A stretch of 64,000 bases of DNA from DATBVX01 sp963724625 (GCA_963724625.1 CAVRVO010000003.1:310001-374000); one strand, 5' to 3'. Shown: positions 35,397 to 43,799, counted from the stretch's first letter. Notes: generated by a model not told the origin, from the sequence alone. Program-made: numbers and translations.

Positions 35397-36547
35397 TTGG
35401 CTAAATCGTTCAGCCGGCGTTTCGAAGTTGAGTGTTTCCCTGGGTCGTTCGTTCAGTCGTCGTGCGACCGCATTGAGCCGGTTCTGGTTGATACCCGACA
35501 GATCCATCCCTTTCGGGAAGTACTGGCGCAGTAAGCCGTTGGTGTTCTCGTTCGATCCACGCTGCCACGGCTGCTGTGGATCGCAGAAGTAGACCTTAAC
35601 ATCAGTGGCCAGCGAGAAGCGCTTGTGGTCCGCCATCTCCTTGCCACGATCCCAGGTCAGTGACTTGTAGAGTTCGCGGGGCAGCTTATGAGCTTGCTTG
35701 ATGAGCGCATCGACCACCGTTTCGGTGTCCTTGCCCATCACGCGCACGGAGCATGAGGTAGCGCGTCTGGCGCTCCACCAGGGTGGCGATCTGGCTGTTG
35801 TTGCTGCCGAAGAACAGGTCGCGCCTCCCAGTGGCCGGGCACGGCCCGGTCTTCTGCCTCGGCTGGACGTTCGCGGATCGATACTGTTTCGGTGATCCGG
35901 CCATGGTCGGCGGTCTTTTGCGTGTGATGGCGCGAGCGGCGCATCCCGCGGCTGCGCCGCAGGTGCTGCAACAGCTCTTTCTTCAGGGCTCCGCGCGCCT
36001 GGATGAAGAGCGTGCGATAGATCGTCTCGTGGGACACCTGGCGCGTCTCGTCCTGCGGGTGCGTGCGCTTGAGCCACCCGGCCACTTGATAGGGCGACCA
36101 CTCGAGTTGCAGCTTGTCGGCCACGATACGCGCCAGCGCAGGGTTCTGAGCTAGTTTACAGTGCTTCGGCCGCGTCGCCCGGCGCCACGCTGCTTCGTCG
36201 GCCTCGCTCGCCCGGTACGACCGTCGACCGCCATTGCGGCGGATCTCGCGGCTCACCGTGCAGGGTGCTCGCGCAAGCGAGCATGCAATCATGCGAGCCG
36301 ACAAGCCGGCCATCACGCCGCGCGAGATCTCTTCGCGTTCGCCCAAAGCGAGCGCCAGGTGCGAGCGACGTCGTGGCGGGGGGCGAATGCCACCGGTTCT
36401 CAACAGAATGCCGCCGATCGCGGAATGGTTACGCTCGAAGAGCCGAGCTATCGCATGCAGGGACTCGCCCTGTCGCCAGCGGTCCCACATCAGCGCCTTA
36501 TCGGTCTCCGTGTACTGGATCCTGGTCCGGTACTTCATGTGCAACAT
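35376..36547 (-). pseudogene. IS30-family transposase with two frameshifts
   Basis: The N-terminus (from 36547) has an IS30 helix-turn-helix region (RWRQGESLHAIARLFERNHS) and VSHETIYRTLF. The catalytic domain is spread over three frames: GHWE ends frame one near 35831; DLFFGSNNSQIATLVERQTR is in frame two; and SLTWDRGKEMADH (second Asp) with NENTNGLLRQYFPKG (Glu) is in frame three. Both shifts are +1. IS30 transposases catalyse DDE strand transfer. As written it is not translatable, but the coding residues are otherwise intact. Confidence 0.87.
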
Positions 36548-36571
36548 CCTCCCCTCTACATCGAGAGTCTA

Positions 36572-36600
36572 GGTGTTGCATCGACCAGTTGAATCCGCAG
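36572..36600 (-). repeat. IS30 right inverted repeat
   Basis: Twenty-nine bases ending TTGAATCCGCAG, the reverse counterpart of 35368-35396. Confidence 0.85.
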
Positions 36601-36722
36601 CCGATTGCGGTCATTCGCTTGCGCACCTAAGGGGTATCGCCGGCAGCCCGTCCCAGCGAATGTTTATTCCCAAACACGGCATCCATGTTTGTTTGTTATT
36701 TTCCGCGCGATATATCTATACC

Positions 36723-36821
36723 CCCTAACCAATCGTTGGAGCGGACCCCACGAGATGTCACGTCGTTTGCATGCGCAAACGCCGCGCCACCTCGCGGGGC
36801 AGCTCGACTCAGTCGTTAGAC
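36723..36821 (+). repeat. Divergent attC site (99 bp)
   Basis: R'' CCCTAAC and R' GTTAGAC are present. The arms ATCGTTGGAGCGG and CAGCTCGACTCAG pair only partly. It is longer than the other sites, with a different central loop and no GTG mini-ORF. It may be a cassette from another integron family. Confidence 0.55.
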
Positions 36822-36846
36822 AGCTCGAAAACCAGGGAGAGGCCAA

Positions 36847-37311
36847 GTGAACAGATTTCTTTTGATGCTGGTGGCGGTGAGTCTTTCTGCATTTGTGCTG
36901 GCGGAGGACGTGCCGACGCCGGGCGCGATGACTAAGGGAAACGACAAAGCGCCGTTAATGATTCAATTTGAGGAACTGAAGTGGACTGCGCTTCCCGAGA
37001 GGAAAGGCATGCAGTTCGCTGTGCTCTCGGGCGACCCGACGAAAGGGGAGTACACGCAGATGCGCAAGGTGTCCGCCGGAGCGGACAACCCGCTCCACTC
37101 GCACAGCAGCGAGATCAAGAACGTGATCATCAGTGGCGTTTGGTACACGGGAGCAGACTCCGCATCCGCTAAGGACTTCGGCCCAGGGTCGATCGTGGTG
37201 ATGCCTGGCAACTGGGTGCACGTGAGCGGTTGCCGCGCCGGAAGCGATTGTGTGTTCTACCAGGAAGGCAAAGGCAAATTCGATTTCAAGCCCGCTGGTC
37301 AAACGAAGTGA
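36847..37311 (+). CDS. Secreted cupin-domain protein
   Basis: A 154-residue protein from GTG 36847 (GGGAGAGG upstream) with a signal peptide (MNRFLLMLVAVSLSAFVLAE). The cupin barrel shows NPLHSHSSEIKNVIISG (metal histidines and glutamate) and FGPGSIVVMPGNWVHVSG. Cysteines in GCRAGSDC could form a disulfide. Cupins range from enzymes to binding proteins; nothing more specific is supported. Confidence 0.8.
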   Translation: MNRFLLMLVAVSLSAFVLAEDVPTPGAMTKGNDKAPLMIQFEELKWTALPERKGMQFAVLSGDPTKGEYTQMRKVSAGADNPLHSHSSEIKNVIISGVWYTGADSASAKDFGPGSIVVMPGNWVHVSGCRAGSDCVFYQEGKGKFDFKPAGQTK

Positions 37312-37339
37312 TGTCAGAGCTGGAGCGCTCGACGAAGCC

Positions 37340-37426
37340 GTCTAACAACCGGTTGCAGCGCTCCGTGACGGATAAGGTGCCAACATCCAAATCACATTGC
37401 CCGGGCGCTGAACCGGAGCGTTAGAC
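37340..37426 (+). repeat. attC site, type B (87 bp)
   Basis: R'' GTCTAAC, R' GTTAGAC. The arms ACCGGTTGCAGCG and CGCTGAACCGG pair. The mini-ORF is open at 37377-37424, with a weak ribosome-site sequence (GACGGATAAG). Confidence 0.9.
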
Positions 37427-37517
37427 CGCTGGATGTACATGATGAGTAACCCGAGCTGATGACTTCGTCGATGTCAATTAGGCTATCTTGTCGTGGCGGA
37501 TGGCAGCAGGGGTGTCG

Positions 37518-38525
37518 ATGATGAACAGGACGACGCCGAGGATCTCCATGATGCTTGGAGTCGGTCTACTGGTTTCGGGACAACCCGCATCGGCGCAGCT
37601 CGCATCAGGCTCCCTGGACGTGAAATGGAACGAGGGCGCGGAGCATTGCGAGACCAGACCACTGCAAGCGCCCATTCAGATACACCAGTACAACGCCCAG
37701 ACTTTTATCCTGCGCGAGAGTCTGTGCGCGACTTTCGAGGCGCCTTTCATCTATCTCCTGCTGGGCTCATCAATAGCGCTGCTTATCGATACCGGCGCTC
37801 TCGAGGATCCGAAAGAGATGCCGCTGGCGGACACAGTGATGGGTCTGCTGCCGATGGTGGGGGCCTCGAAGATGCCGCTGCTGGTTCTACATACCCATCG
37901 CCATCTGGATCATCGCGCCGGAGACCCGCAGTTCGCGAACCTGCCTGGCGTTCAAGTGGTGCCCGCGTTCTTAGAGGACGTGCGGAAGCACTTCGGCTTC
38001 AAGAGTTGGCCCGAAGGAGTGGCGCAAGTGGAGCTTGGTGATCGAACCATAGACGTGATTCCCACGCCGGGTCACAACCCCACGCACGTCGCGTTTTATG
38101 ACCGCAACACGGGCCTCTTCCTTTCAGGAGACTTTCTATTGCCGGGTCGCCTGCTGGTAGACGACGGCGATGAGTACCTGGCGAGCGCGCAGCGAGTCGC
38201 GGATTTCATCAGAAGTCGTCCGATCACTCACGTTCTCGGCGCGCACATCGAGATGAACCGCGAGGAGGAGCTGTTCCCTTGGGAGTCCACCTATCATCCG
38301 CACGAGCGTGCGCTGTCCTTGACGAAGGAGGACGTGCTCTCGCTACCGGAGACGCTGCGGAGCTTCAACGGCTTCTACACAAAGCATGGCAAGTGGGTGC
38401 TCATGAATCCAAACCGCCAATTGATGGTCGTGGGCGCCGGAGCAGTGTTGCTGCTGGTTGCGGTGGCCTGGCTGGTGTGGCGGTATTTCCGACGTCGCAG
38501 AGCCGCGTGTGCTGCGGTCATATAG
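37518..38525 (+). CDS. Exported MBL-fold hydrolase with C-terminal membrane anchor
   Basis: A 335-residue protein (ATG 37518 or 37521) with a signal peptide ending near GQPASAQ. The metal motif is HTHRHLDH, then PTPGHNPTHV and SGDFLLPGR, and a late histidine in LGAHIEMN. One C-terminal membrane helix (MVVGAGAVLLLVAVAWLVW) is followed by an Arg-rich tail. The catalytic domain would therefore face the periplasm, anchored in the inner membrane. Substrate unknown. Confidence 0.82.
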   Translation: MMNRTTPRISMMLGVGLLVSGQPASAQLASGSLDVKWNEGAEHCETRPLQAPIQIHQYNAQTFILRESLCATFEAPFIYLLLGSSIALLIDTGALEDPKEMPLADTVMGLLPMVGASKMPLLVLHTHRHLDHRAGDPQFANLPGVQVVPAFLEDVRKHFGFKSWPEGVAQVELGDRTIDVIPTPGHNPTHVAFYDRNTGLFLSGDFLLPGRLLVDDGDEYLASAQRVADFIRSRPITHVLGAHIEMNREEELFPWESTYHPHERALSLTKEDVLSLPETLRSFNGFYTKHGKWVLMNPNRQLMVVGAGAVLLLVAVAWLVWRYFRRRRAACAAVI

Positions 38526-38580
38526 CGGTGCGGCCACGTGCGACATGAGCCCTCAAAGGTCAGACGCGAGGTAGTCAGCC

Positions 38581-38644
38581 AGCGGTCCGGCTCGGCGATG
38601 CAGCGGACCGGCTGCAGCGGCCGCTGATCGCCATGTTGTTAGGC
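38581..38644 (+). repeat. Decayed attC, 3' end retained
   Basis: GTTAGGC at 38638-38644 follows GCGGCCGCTGA, a piece of a type B 3' arm; the arms no longer match. Confidence 0.45.
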
Positions 38645-38669
38645 GGTACTACCTAGATGGAGGGAGCTG

Positions 38670-38895
38670 TGACAGACAAGAAGAGTGTGTTTGTGATTGG
38701 TCTGGATCCAGGGTTACCGCGAGTTGTTCCTCGAAACCGGCCGCCACCCAGCCTTCACGCCAGCGCAGACCCTGTACCGAAGCGTCGGCTTCCGCGAGTG
38801 CGGACCGTTCGGTGCCTATAAAGAGAACGGTTTCAGCGTCTTCATGTCGTTGCATGTAGGTGGCGAGCGCGCGGCCGCTGAATCGGGACGTTAGA
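38670..38895 (+). pseudogene. Fused remnants of two cassette genes (unknown N-terminus plus GNAT C-terminus)
   Basis: GTG 38670 (GGAGGGAG upstream) begins VTDKKSVFVIGLDPG, the typical start of an unrelated small conserved protein. After about 14 codons the sequence switches frame and matches the C-terminal half of a GNAT acetyltransferase (YRELFLETGRHPAFTPAQTL, YRSVGFRECGPFG). A deletion has joined the two genes. The GNAT frame then reads into attC sequence (GGERAAAESGR). Confidence 0.65.
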
Positions 38896-38896
38896 C
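38870..38896 (+). repeat. attC 3' half, type B
   Basis: GCGGCCGCTGAATCGGGACG followed by R' GTTAGAC (38890-38896). The 5' half is missing. Confidence 0.65.
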
Positions 38897-38911
38897 GACA
38901 CGGAGGATAAT

Positions 38912-39229
38912 GTGGACGTCGGCACGATAGGCGGAATTGCTGGCAGTGTCCTTGGATTGGCTGGTGGTGCTGTTGGCACCTACTTCAGTATCAAGAACAC
39001 CGCGGGACCGCGCGAGCGTTCCTTCATGGTTCGCGTGTCCGCGATTGCTTGGGTGGCGGTTACGGCTTTCCTGGCTGGGCTCCTGTTGCTGCCCAAGCCG
39101 TACAATTGGTTGCTTTGGGTGCCTTACGCGATCGCGCTGCCCCTATCCATTCGTGCACTTAATCAGCGTCAGCGTCAGATTCGCGCGGAGGAAGCGGCAT
39201 CGCGAGCGTCGAGCTCATCGCGCACGTAA
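38912..39229 (+). CDS. Small membrane protein, unknown function
   Basis: A 105-residue protein from GTG 38912 (CGGAGG upstream) with a Gly-rich first helix (MDVGTIGGIAGSVLGLAGGA) and two further membrane spans around 43-60 and 67-84. The C-terminus is charged and Ser-rich. Not recognised as a named family. Single-gene cassette ending at a complete attC. Confidence 0.65.
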   Translation: MDVGTIGGIAGSVLGLAGGAVGTYFSIKNTAGPRERSFMVRVSAIAWVAVTAFLAGLLLLPKPYNWLLWVPYAIALPLSIRALNQRQRQIRAEEAASRASSSSRT

Positions 39230-39241
39230 TGCGTTTGCATG

Positions 39242-39329
39242 TCCTAACAACGCGTTGGAGCAAACGCGGGAGGGATAAAGTGTCAGTATCCAATACTCGG
39301 CAGCGTGTCGCTCAACGCGGACGTTAGGC
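39242..39329 (+). repeat. attC site, type A (88 bp)
   Basis: R'' TCCTAAC, R' GTTAGGC, canonical arms. The mini-ORF at 39280-39327 starts GTGTCAGTATCC and is intact. Confidence 0.92.
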
Positions 39330-39351
39330 CCAGCACTCAAACGGTCGCGCT

Positions 39352-39684
39352 ATGCAGATTGCCCTTTACACGTTTGCGCTTTTCTGTGGCATATCGACGG
39401 CCCGTGCAACATCAATCATGGACCGAGCGGGTGTAAGCGATCGCAGTGTCACATTCTCGATGATCAGCGGACTGTCATTTGTCGCCACATTCGCGACTGT
39501 CGGCCTGGGGTTTCTTCTTTATTCATGGTGGACTCCGATTGTGGCGAGCTTAGCGATGGCACTGCTGGTTGGCGTTGTCGTGACGCGCGCAACGCATGCA
39601 CTCTTCTACAAGGCGGTCCCCATAACTGGGCTTGTGACCATTGTGCTCTGCGCCTATGGATGGCTCGAGTGGGCTGGGGCTTAA
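39352..39684 (+). CDS. Small membrane protein, unknown function
   Basis: A 110-residue protein, ATG 39352, with three or four membrane segments, beginning MQIALYTFALFCGISTARAT. The TAA stop (39682-39684) lies in the R'' box GCTTAAC of the next attC. No conserved motif identifies it. One-gene cassette. Confidence 0.65.
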   Translation: MQIALYTFALFCGISTARATSIMDRAGVSDRSVTFSMISGLSFVATFATVGLGFLLYSWWTPIVASLAMALLVGVVVTRATHALFYKAVPITGLVTIVLCAYGWLEWAGA

Positions 39685-39766
39685 CAACGCGTTGGAGCAA
39701 ACGCCGGAGGGATAAAGTGCCTCCATCCGTCACACCGCCGTGCGTTGCTCAACGCGGACGTTAGGC
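39679..39766 (+). repeat. attC site, type A (88 bp)
   Basis: R'' GCTTAAC, R' GTTAGGC. The arms are canonical. The mini-ORF 39717-39764 shows several changes (VPPSVTPPCVAQRGR) but stays open. Confidence 0.92.
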
Positions 39767-39801
39767 GACCGTGCGTGTGTTGCGACTGGGGAGGATCAAC
39801 C

Positions 39802-40170
39802 GTGAACAAGATCACTCGAATTGACGCTTCCCACCATTTGTTCGATATCCACCGAGATCTTTCTGTTTCCACCCGAGTGAGTAAGCCAGGTCCTCCCGAG
39901 AGGATCGATGGCATGACCATCGGAATTGTGACGATGTCCCATGACGCGCCCCATCGGGGAGAGGTTCATCCGGATGGTGACGAAATCCTATACGTCATAT
40001 CCGGAAAGCTTCGGGTCACGGGCGAATCTGAACCCAACGCTCCGATTGAAATGGGTCCCGGGGACGCTTGCATCGTACGAAGAGGCGAGTGGCACCTCGT
40101 CAACGTGTTGGAGATGACGCAACTCATTCATATTACGCCGGGACCAAACGGTGACCATCGACCACTCTGA
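39802..40170 (+). CDS. Cupin-domain protein
   Basis: A 122-residue cytosolic cupin from GTG 39802 (GAGGA upstream). Motifs: GEVHPDGDEILYVISGKLRV and GPGDACIVRRGEWHLVN, the two cupin boxes with metal ligands. The substrate is unknown. It shares a cassette with the downstream GNAT gene, since no attC separates them (21-base gap). Confidence 0.83.
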   Translation: MNKITRIDASHHLFDIHRDLSVSTRVSKPGPPERIDGMTIGIVTMSHDAPHRGEVHPDGDEILYVISGKLRVTGESEPNAPIEMGPGDACIVRRGEWHLVNVLEMTQLIHITPGPNGDHRPL

Positions 40171-40191
40171 TGCTGGCTGTTGGACGGTGCT

Positions 40192-40653
40192 ATGAGCCTA
40201 CGCGTCGCAGTGACAACCGACATCGAGTCGATGCACCGTATACGTCTTGCGGTGTTGGAGAATCGGCTTCGCGACCGGTCACTGGTTCAACCCGATGATT
40301 ATCGGCGCATGCTCGAGACAGATGGCCGAGGGTGGGTCTATGAGCTCGATAGCAAGATTGTTGGCTTCGCGGTTGCCGATCGCGTTAGACGAAATATCTG
40401 GGCGCTGTTTGTGGCGCCCGAATACGAAGGTCGTGGTATCGGACGAACCTTGCACGATGCAATGGTCGATTGGCTCTCTCTGGCCGCGCCTGGGTGCATT
40501 TGGCTGACAACCGAACCGAGCACACGAGCCGAACGCTTCTATCGCGCTGCGGGATGGCGCCGGGTCCGCCTGGAAGGAAATGGTGAGGTGCGGTTCGAGC
40601 TGACGACCTCAGCGCCGTCTAACAACGCGTTGAAGCAAACGCGGGAGGGATGA
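40192..40653 (+). CDS. GNAT acetyltransferase whose C-terminus runs into attC
   Basis: A 153-residue protein from ATG 40192. It has a GNAT core with VAPEYEGRGIGRTLHDAMVD (acetyl-CoA site) and ERFYRAAGWRRV. The last 11 residues (SNNALKQTREG) are encoded by the attC itself, and the TGA lies one base before the mini-ORF GTG (40655). A natural C-terminus would be near APS, so the tail is an attC-encoded extension. Confidence 0.85.
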   Translation: MSLRVAVTTDIESMHRIRLAVLENRLRDRSLVQPDDYRRMLETDGRGWVYELDSKIVGFAVADRVRRNIWALFVAPEYEGRGIGRTLHDAMVDWLSLAAPGCIWLTTEPSTRAERFYRAAGWRRVRLEGNGEVRFELTTSAPSNNALKQTREG

Positions 40654-40704
40654 AGTGCCAGTATCCATTACCCAGCAGCGCATCGCTCAACGCAGACGTT
40701 AGGC
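40617..40704 (+). repeat. attC site, type A (88 bp)
   Basis: R'' GTCTAAC, R' GTTAGGC. The arm reads CGCGTTGAAGC (one change). The mini-ORF 40655-40702 follows the TGA of the upstream gene by one base, a stop-start junction. Confidence 0.91.
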
Positions 40705-40747
40705 GCATGCACATGATGGGTCGCTAGCGCCAGGGTGGAGGATCCCG

Positions 40748-41410
40748 ATGACAACCCAAGCGGCATACTTGGCGATTGCGACCATGCTGCTCTCGGTGTT
40801 GTGGACGAGTAAGGCGGCCGCTCAACTAGCGCCTCGCTGCGTAGAGAACTCGCCTGAGCGGCGAGGTGAGGTTGGTTGCAGCATCATTGAGAGCAAGCTA
40901 CTTCCTGAGAGCCTCAAGGAGCCGCTGTTTCGGCACATAGACCGCTTCGACTCTGCCGAGCGTGCCCGGGCAGCGATTGGCGCAACCAGCATCGCATTCG
41001 AAGCCTCCGGCGTGTGGTGGCTGATGACCATCGAGTCACAGACGTCTGATCACCACGGTGGTCAACACACCGCCACAGTAGGACCACTCACGCTGCCCCG
41101 AGCCGCCAGGTATTCGATGCAAGTCCAATCAAGCGCGCACACACCAGGAATGTACTCATTGGTGCACACTCATTCTGGTGTTGAGGGGTTCTATGCGCTC
41201 GAAGGGGAGGCATGCCTCGAGACACCGACGAGCGGCCACAAGCTCAGCAAGGGGGACACGCTTGCCATTCCCGCCGGCGTTCCGATGCGAATAGTGGCCA
41301 CGGGATCGACGATTCGCCGCGTCTTCGGGGTCATCGTCCACGACGCGTCCCAGCCTGCGACGATGGCGATGGAGGAAGGGACGGGGCCCGAGCTCGTTGC
41401 CTGCAAGTAG
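40748..41410 (+). CDS. Secreted cupin-domain protein
   Basis: A 220-residue protein with a signal peptide (MTTQAAYLAIATMLLSVLWT, cleavage near AAAQ). A C-terminal cupin follows with LVHTHSGVEGFYALEGEACL and SKGDTLAIPAGVPMRIV. A paired cysteine (residues near 31 and 44) could form a disulfide. GGTGGAGG lies upstream of ATG 40748. The role is unknown. It is followed only by an attC 3' fragment. Confidence 0.8.
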   Translation: MTTQAAYLAIATMLLSVLWTSKAAAQLAPRCVENSPERRGEVGCSIIESKLLPESLKEPLFRHIDRFDSAERARAAIGATSIAFEASGVWWLMTIESQTSDHHGGQHTATVGPLTLPRAARYSMQVQSSAHTPGMYSLVHTHSGVEGFYALEGEACLETPTSGHKLSKGDTLAIPAGVPMRIVATGSTIRRVFGVIVHDASQPATMAMEEGTGPELVACK

Positions 41411-41421
41411 GGAGTTTCAGT

Positions 41422-41441
41422 GCTCAACGCGGACGTTAGGC
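41422..41441 (+). repeat. attC 3' fragment, type A
   Basis: Only the last 20 bases (GCTCAACGCGGACGTTAGGC) remain, joined to unrelated sequence on the left. Confidence 0.8.
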
Positions 41442-41460
41442 GGCGCAAGGAGTAGCTACG

Positions 41461-41865
41461 ATGGCAAAGATCACCGGAATCGGCGGCGTCTTCTTCAAGA
41501 GCAAGGGTAATAGTGCGGCGCTGGCAGCCTGGTATCAGAAGCACTTGGGCATGACGCTAGAGGAGTTTGGCGGCGCCGTCCTCAAGTGGCCGGACGATAG
41601 GGCCGAGGACCGGGGCCTCACCGTGTGGCATGTCGCGGAGGGCGACAGCCAGTGGTTCAGTCCAAGTAATTCTTCCTTCATGATCAACTACCGGGTCGAC
41701 AACCTCGACGAGCTGCTGGCGCAGCTCCGGGCGGGCGGTGTGGAGGTTATCGGCGGACCCGAATCGCACGAGAACGGCAAGTTTGCGTGGATCATGGATC
41801 CGGATGGGAACAAGGTCGAGCTCTGGGAGCCGATGATCTGGGACGACAAGAACAAGGGGGCCTGA
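41461..41865 (+). CDS. VOC-family (glyoxalase-like) protein
   Basis: A 134-residue VOC protein starting MAKITGIGGVFFKSKGNSAA. It has the YQKHLGM helix, the second-module block FMINYRVDNLDELLAQL and the metal-ligand end WIMDPDGNKVELWEP. AAGGAG precedes ATG 41461. Substrate not known. Confidence 0.87.
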   Translation: MAKITGIGGVFFKSKGNSAALAAWYQKHLGMTLEEFGGAVLKWPDDRAEDRGLTVWHVAEGDSQWFSPSNSSFMINYRVDNLDELLAQLRAGGVEVIGGPESHENGKFAWIMDPDGNKVELWEPMIWDDKNKGA

Positions 41866-41912
41866 GACGCTCGCGAGTCCAGCGTTGTGGTCCAACGTCG
41901 GAACGAATCGCC

Positions 41913-42311
41913 ATGAGCAAACTCTTGCGGTTCCCCAGTGCTGTCAGGCGCGATCCGCGTATCGACGCTTGGATGCATGAGCATGCGGGTGAACTTGGGG
42001 CAATCGCACAGCGTTGGTTTGAGGTCATGCGTGGCTGCGGCGACGATGTCCGCGAGCTATTGCATGACGGCCATCCTACCGCGTGTGTAGCTGACGCGGC
42101 ATTTGGCTACGTCAACGCCTTCCGAGCTCACGTCAATGTCGGGTTCTTTCGTGGCGCTGAAATCGCCGATCGGGATGGCCTGTTGGAGGGCACAGGCAGG
42201 TTTATGCGCCATGTAAAACTCAGGCCAGAACTTGCGGTCGATGCCACAGGTCTCACGAATCTGATCGAAACCGCGTACACGGATATGAAGAGTCGTCTCG
42301 AGGCGGAGTAG
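41913..42311 (+). CDS. DUF1801-like protein
   Basis: A 132-residue protein from ATG 41913. It shows the DUF1801-type pattern VNVGFFRGAEIADRDGLLEG followed by TGRFMRHVKLR, with a longer N-terminal helical part. The function is unknown. There is no attC between it and the VOC gene 48 bases upstream; a GTTAGGC box (42342-42348) follows. Confidence 0.75.
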   Translation: MSKLLRFPSAVRRDPRIDAWMHEHAGELGAIAQRWFEVMRGCGDDVRELLHDGHPTACVADAAFGYVNAFRAHVNVGFFRGAEIADRDGLLEGTGRFMRHVKLRPELAVDATGLTNLIETAYTDMKSRLEAE

Positions 42312-42341
42312 TTCGTGGAGGGTTTCGATGAACTCAGGTTC

Positions 42342-42348
42342 GTTAGGC
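42342..42348 (+). repeat. R' remnant of an attC
   Basis: GTTAGGC preceded by AACTCAGGTTC, a mutated trace of a 3' arm. Confidence 0.4.
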
Positions 42349-42387
42349 GACGTCCGCAATCTCTGCCAGTGACTTAAGGAGGACCCC

Positions 42388-42801
42388 ATGGCTACGGTTC
42401 ACAGGGAAACAGAGATCGCTCGGAGCAAGGCCTTTGTGTGGGACGCGATCCGGGATGTGGGCGCGATTCATAAACGCTTGGTTCCCGGGTTCGTAGTCGA
42501 CTGCAAGCTCGAAGGCGACTCGCGCATTGTTACCTTTGCAAATGGGATGGTAATACGTGAGGTCATTGTGGCAGTTGACGATGGGAGCTTTCGGCATGCT
42601 TGGTCGGCTCGCGGCAAGCCTTTCACTCACCACAACGCGTCGATCCAAGTCTTCTCGCAGGGCGAGGAGAAGTCTCGAGTTGCCTGGATTGCGGACGTGA
42701 TGCCGAATGAAGTTGCCGACACCGTTGGCGAGATGATGTCGCAAGCCCTGGTCGTGATGAAGCAGACGTTGGAAGCAGACCCTACTCAACGCGTACGTTA
42801 G
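42388..42801 (+). CDS. SRPBCC-fold (polyketide-cyclase-like) protein
   Basis: A 137-residue protein from ATG 42388 (AAGGAGGA upstream). It begins MATVHRETEIARSKAFVWDA and ends in the long helix typical of START/SRPBCC proteins, which bind hydrophobic ligands. The last five codons (TQRVR) and the TAG come from an attC 3' arm and R' box (42784-42803), so the natural C-terminus was replaced or extended by the site. Confidence 0.8.
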   Translation: MATVHRETEIARSKAFVWDAIRDVGAIHKRLVPGFVVDCKLEGDSRIVTFANGMVIREVIVAVDDGSFRHAWSARGKPFTHHNASIQVFSQGEEKSRVAWIADVMPNEVADTVGEMMSQALVVMKQTLEADPTQRVR

Positions 42802-42803
42802 GC
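42784..42803 (+). repeat. attC 3' fragment, type A
   Basis: ACTCAACGCGTACGTTAGGC, with R' intact, overlaps the 3' end of the SRPBCC gene. Confidence 0.75.
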
Positions 42804-42831
42804 TTTCAGAGAACTAAGGGGACACCGAACG

Positions 42832-43380
42832 ATGAAGAAGCTCATGTGCACATGGGGAATTGCTTTGCTGGTGGGGTGCGCCACTGTCTCCGTCGGCCAC
42901 GCCGCCGAACCCGGGACCAACGCAGGGAAGGAAAATTCGGTGGCTGCAACGGCTGATGAAATTGCGATTCGCAAGATCGTTCAGGATGAGGTTGCCGCTT
43001 GGAATCAGGGAGACGCTGCGGCGTACTCACGCCAGTTTGCCGCCGATGGCACATTCACCAACATTCGGGGCCAGTTCTTCGTCGGTTACGAGGCATTTCT
43101 GAAGCAGCACGAGGTGATCTTCCAGGGCATTTTCAGGAAAACGACATTGCAGCACGACATCGTCTCGCTCAAGTTCATTGGACCCGATGTCGCCGTCGTT
43201 GATGTCCTGACCTCGGTCACTGGCATGGCGGAGACGGCACCGGGAATCGCCACGGACAGTAAGGGGCGTCTGCGCACGCGGCTGCTGCAGGTGGTGGCGA
43301 GACGCGGTGCAGAATGGAAGATCGTGGTGTATCACAATGTGGACGTAAAACCCGGGATCCCAGTCGCCGAGCCAAGTTGA
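42832..43380 (+). CDS. Exported SgcJ/SnoaL-like NTF2-fold protein
   Basis: A 182-residue protein with a signal sequence (MKKLMCTWGIALLVGCATVS; LVGC could be a lipobox). An NTF2-like domain of the SgcJ/EcaC type follows: AIRKIVQDEVAAWNQGDAAA, ADGTFTNIRG and WKIVVYHN. Ligand or reaction unknown. ATG 42832 lies 28 bases after the attC fragment. Confidence 0.8.
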   Translation: MKKLMCTWGIALLVGCATVSVGHAAEPGTNAGKENSVAATADEIAIRKIVQDEVAAWNQGDAAAYSRQFAADGTFTNIRGQFFVGYEAFLKQHEVIFQGIFRKTTLQHDIVSLKFIGPDVAVVDVLTSVTGMAETAPGIATDSKGRLRTRLLQVVARRGAEWKIVVYHNVDVKPGIPVAEPS

Positions 43381-43394
43381 TTGTGCACCACGCT

Positions 43395-43799
43395 ATGATC
43401 AAGAAAGTCGGTTCTACTGAGATTCGTGCAAAGCATCGAGCGTCGTGCCATTGCGGCTCTGTCGTCCTCGAACTCGATCTGCCAGATGGGATCGTTGACC
43501 CTCGCAGATGCGATTGCTCAATTTGCAGACGCAAAGGCGCTGTTGTCGCGTCCGTGCCCTTGTCAGGCATCAAGATCATCAAAGGTGCGGATGTGTTACG
43601 GCTCTATCAATTCAACACGAAAACCGCGCGTCATTACTTTTGCTCGAATTGCGGGATATACACGCATCATCAGCGTCGCTCCAACCCTGAGCAGTACGGC
43701 TTCAATGTCGGGTGCCTCGACGGAGTCAACCCCTTCGACATTCCGAACGTGCCTACGAACGATGGCGTGAACCACCCCGCAGACAGACGGGCGACATGA
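43395..43799 (+). CDS. GFA-family protein
   Basis: A 134-residue zinc protein of the GFA fold from ATG 43395. Zinc-ligand cysteines are in SCHCGSV, CDCSICRRKG and FCSNCGIY. Known members add glutathione to formaldehyde or bind thiols; most, as here, are unassigned. It follows the SnoaL gene by 14 bases with no attC between. One of five GFA sequences in the array. Confidence 0.87.
   Translation: MIKKVGSTEIRAKHRASCHCGSVVLELDLPDGIVDPRRCDCSICRRKGAVVASVPLSGIKIIKGADVLRLYQFNTKTARHYFCSNCGIYTHHQRRSNPEQYGFNVGCLDGVNPFDIPNVPTNDGVNHPADRRAT

Larger units (their letters stand above)
35366..36602 (-). mobile_element. IS30-family insertion sequence, degenerate
   Basis: The element is bounded by inverted repeats. 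The left end begins CTGCGGATTCAA at 35368 and the right end finishes TTGAATCCGCAG at 36600; about 24 of 29 bases match, and two more bases pair outward. It encloses a frame-disrupted IS30 transposase. No convincing target-site duplication is visible. It lies inside the cassette array between the epoxide hydrolase and a divergent attC. Confidence 0.88.
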
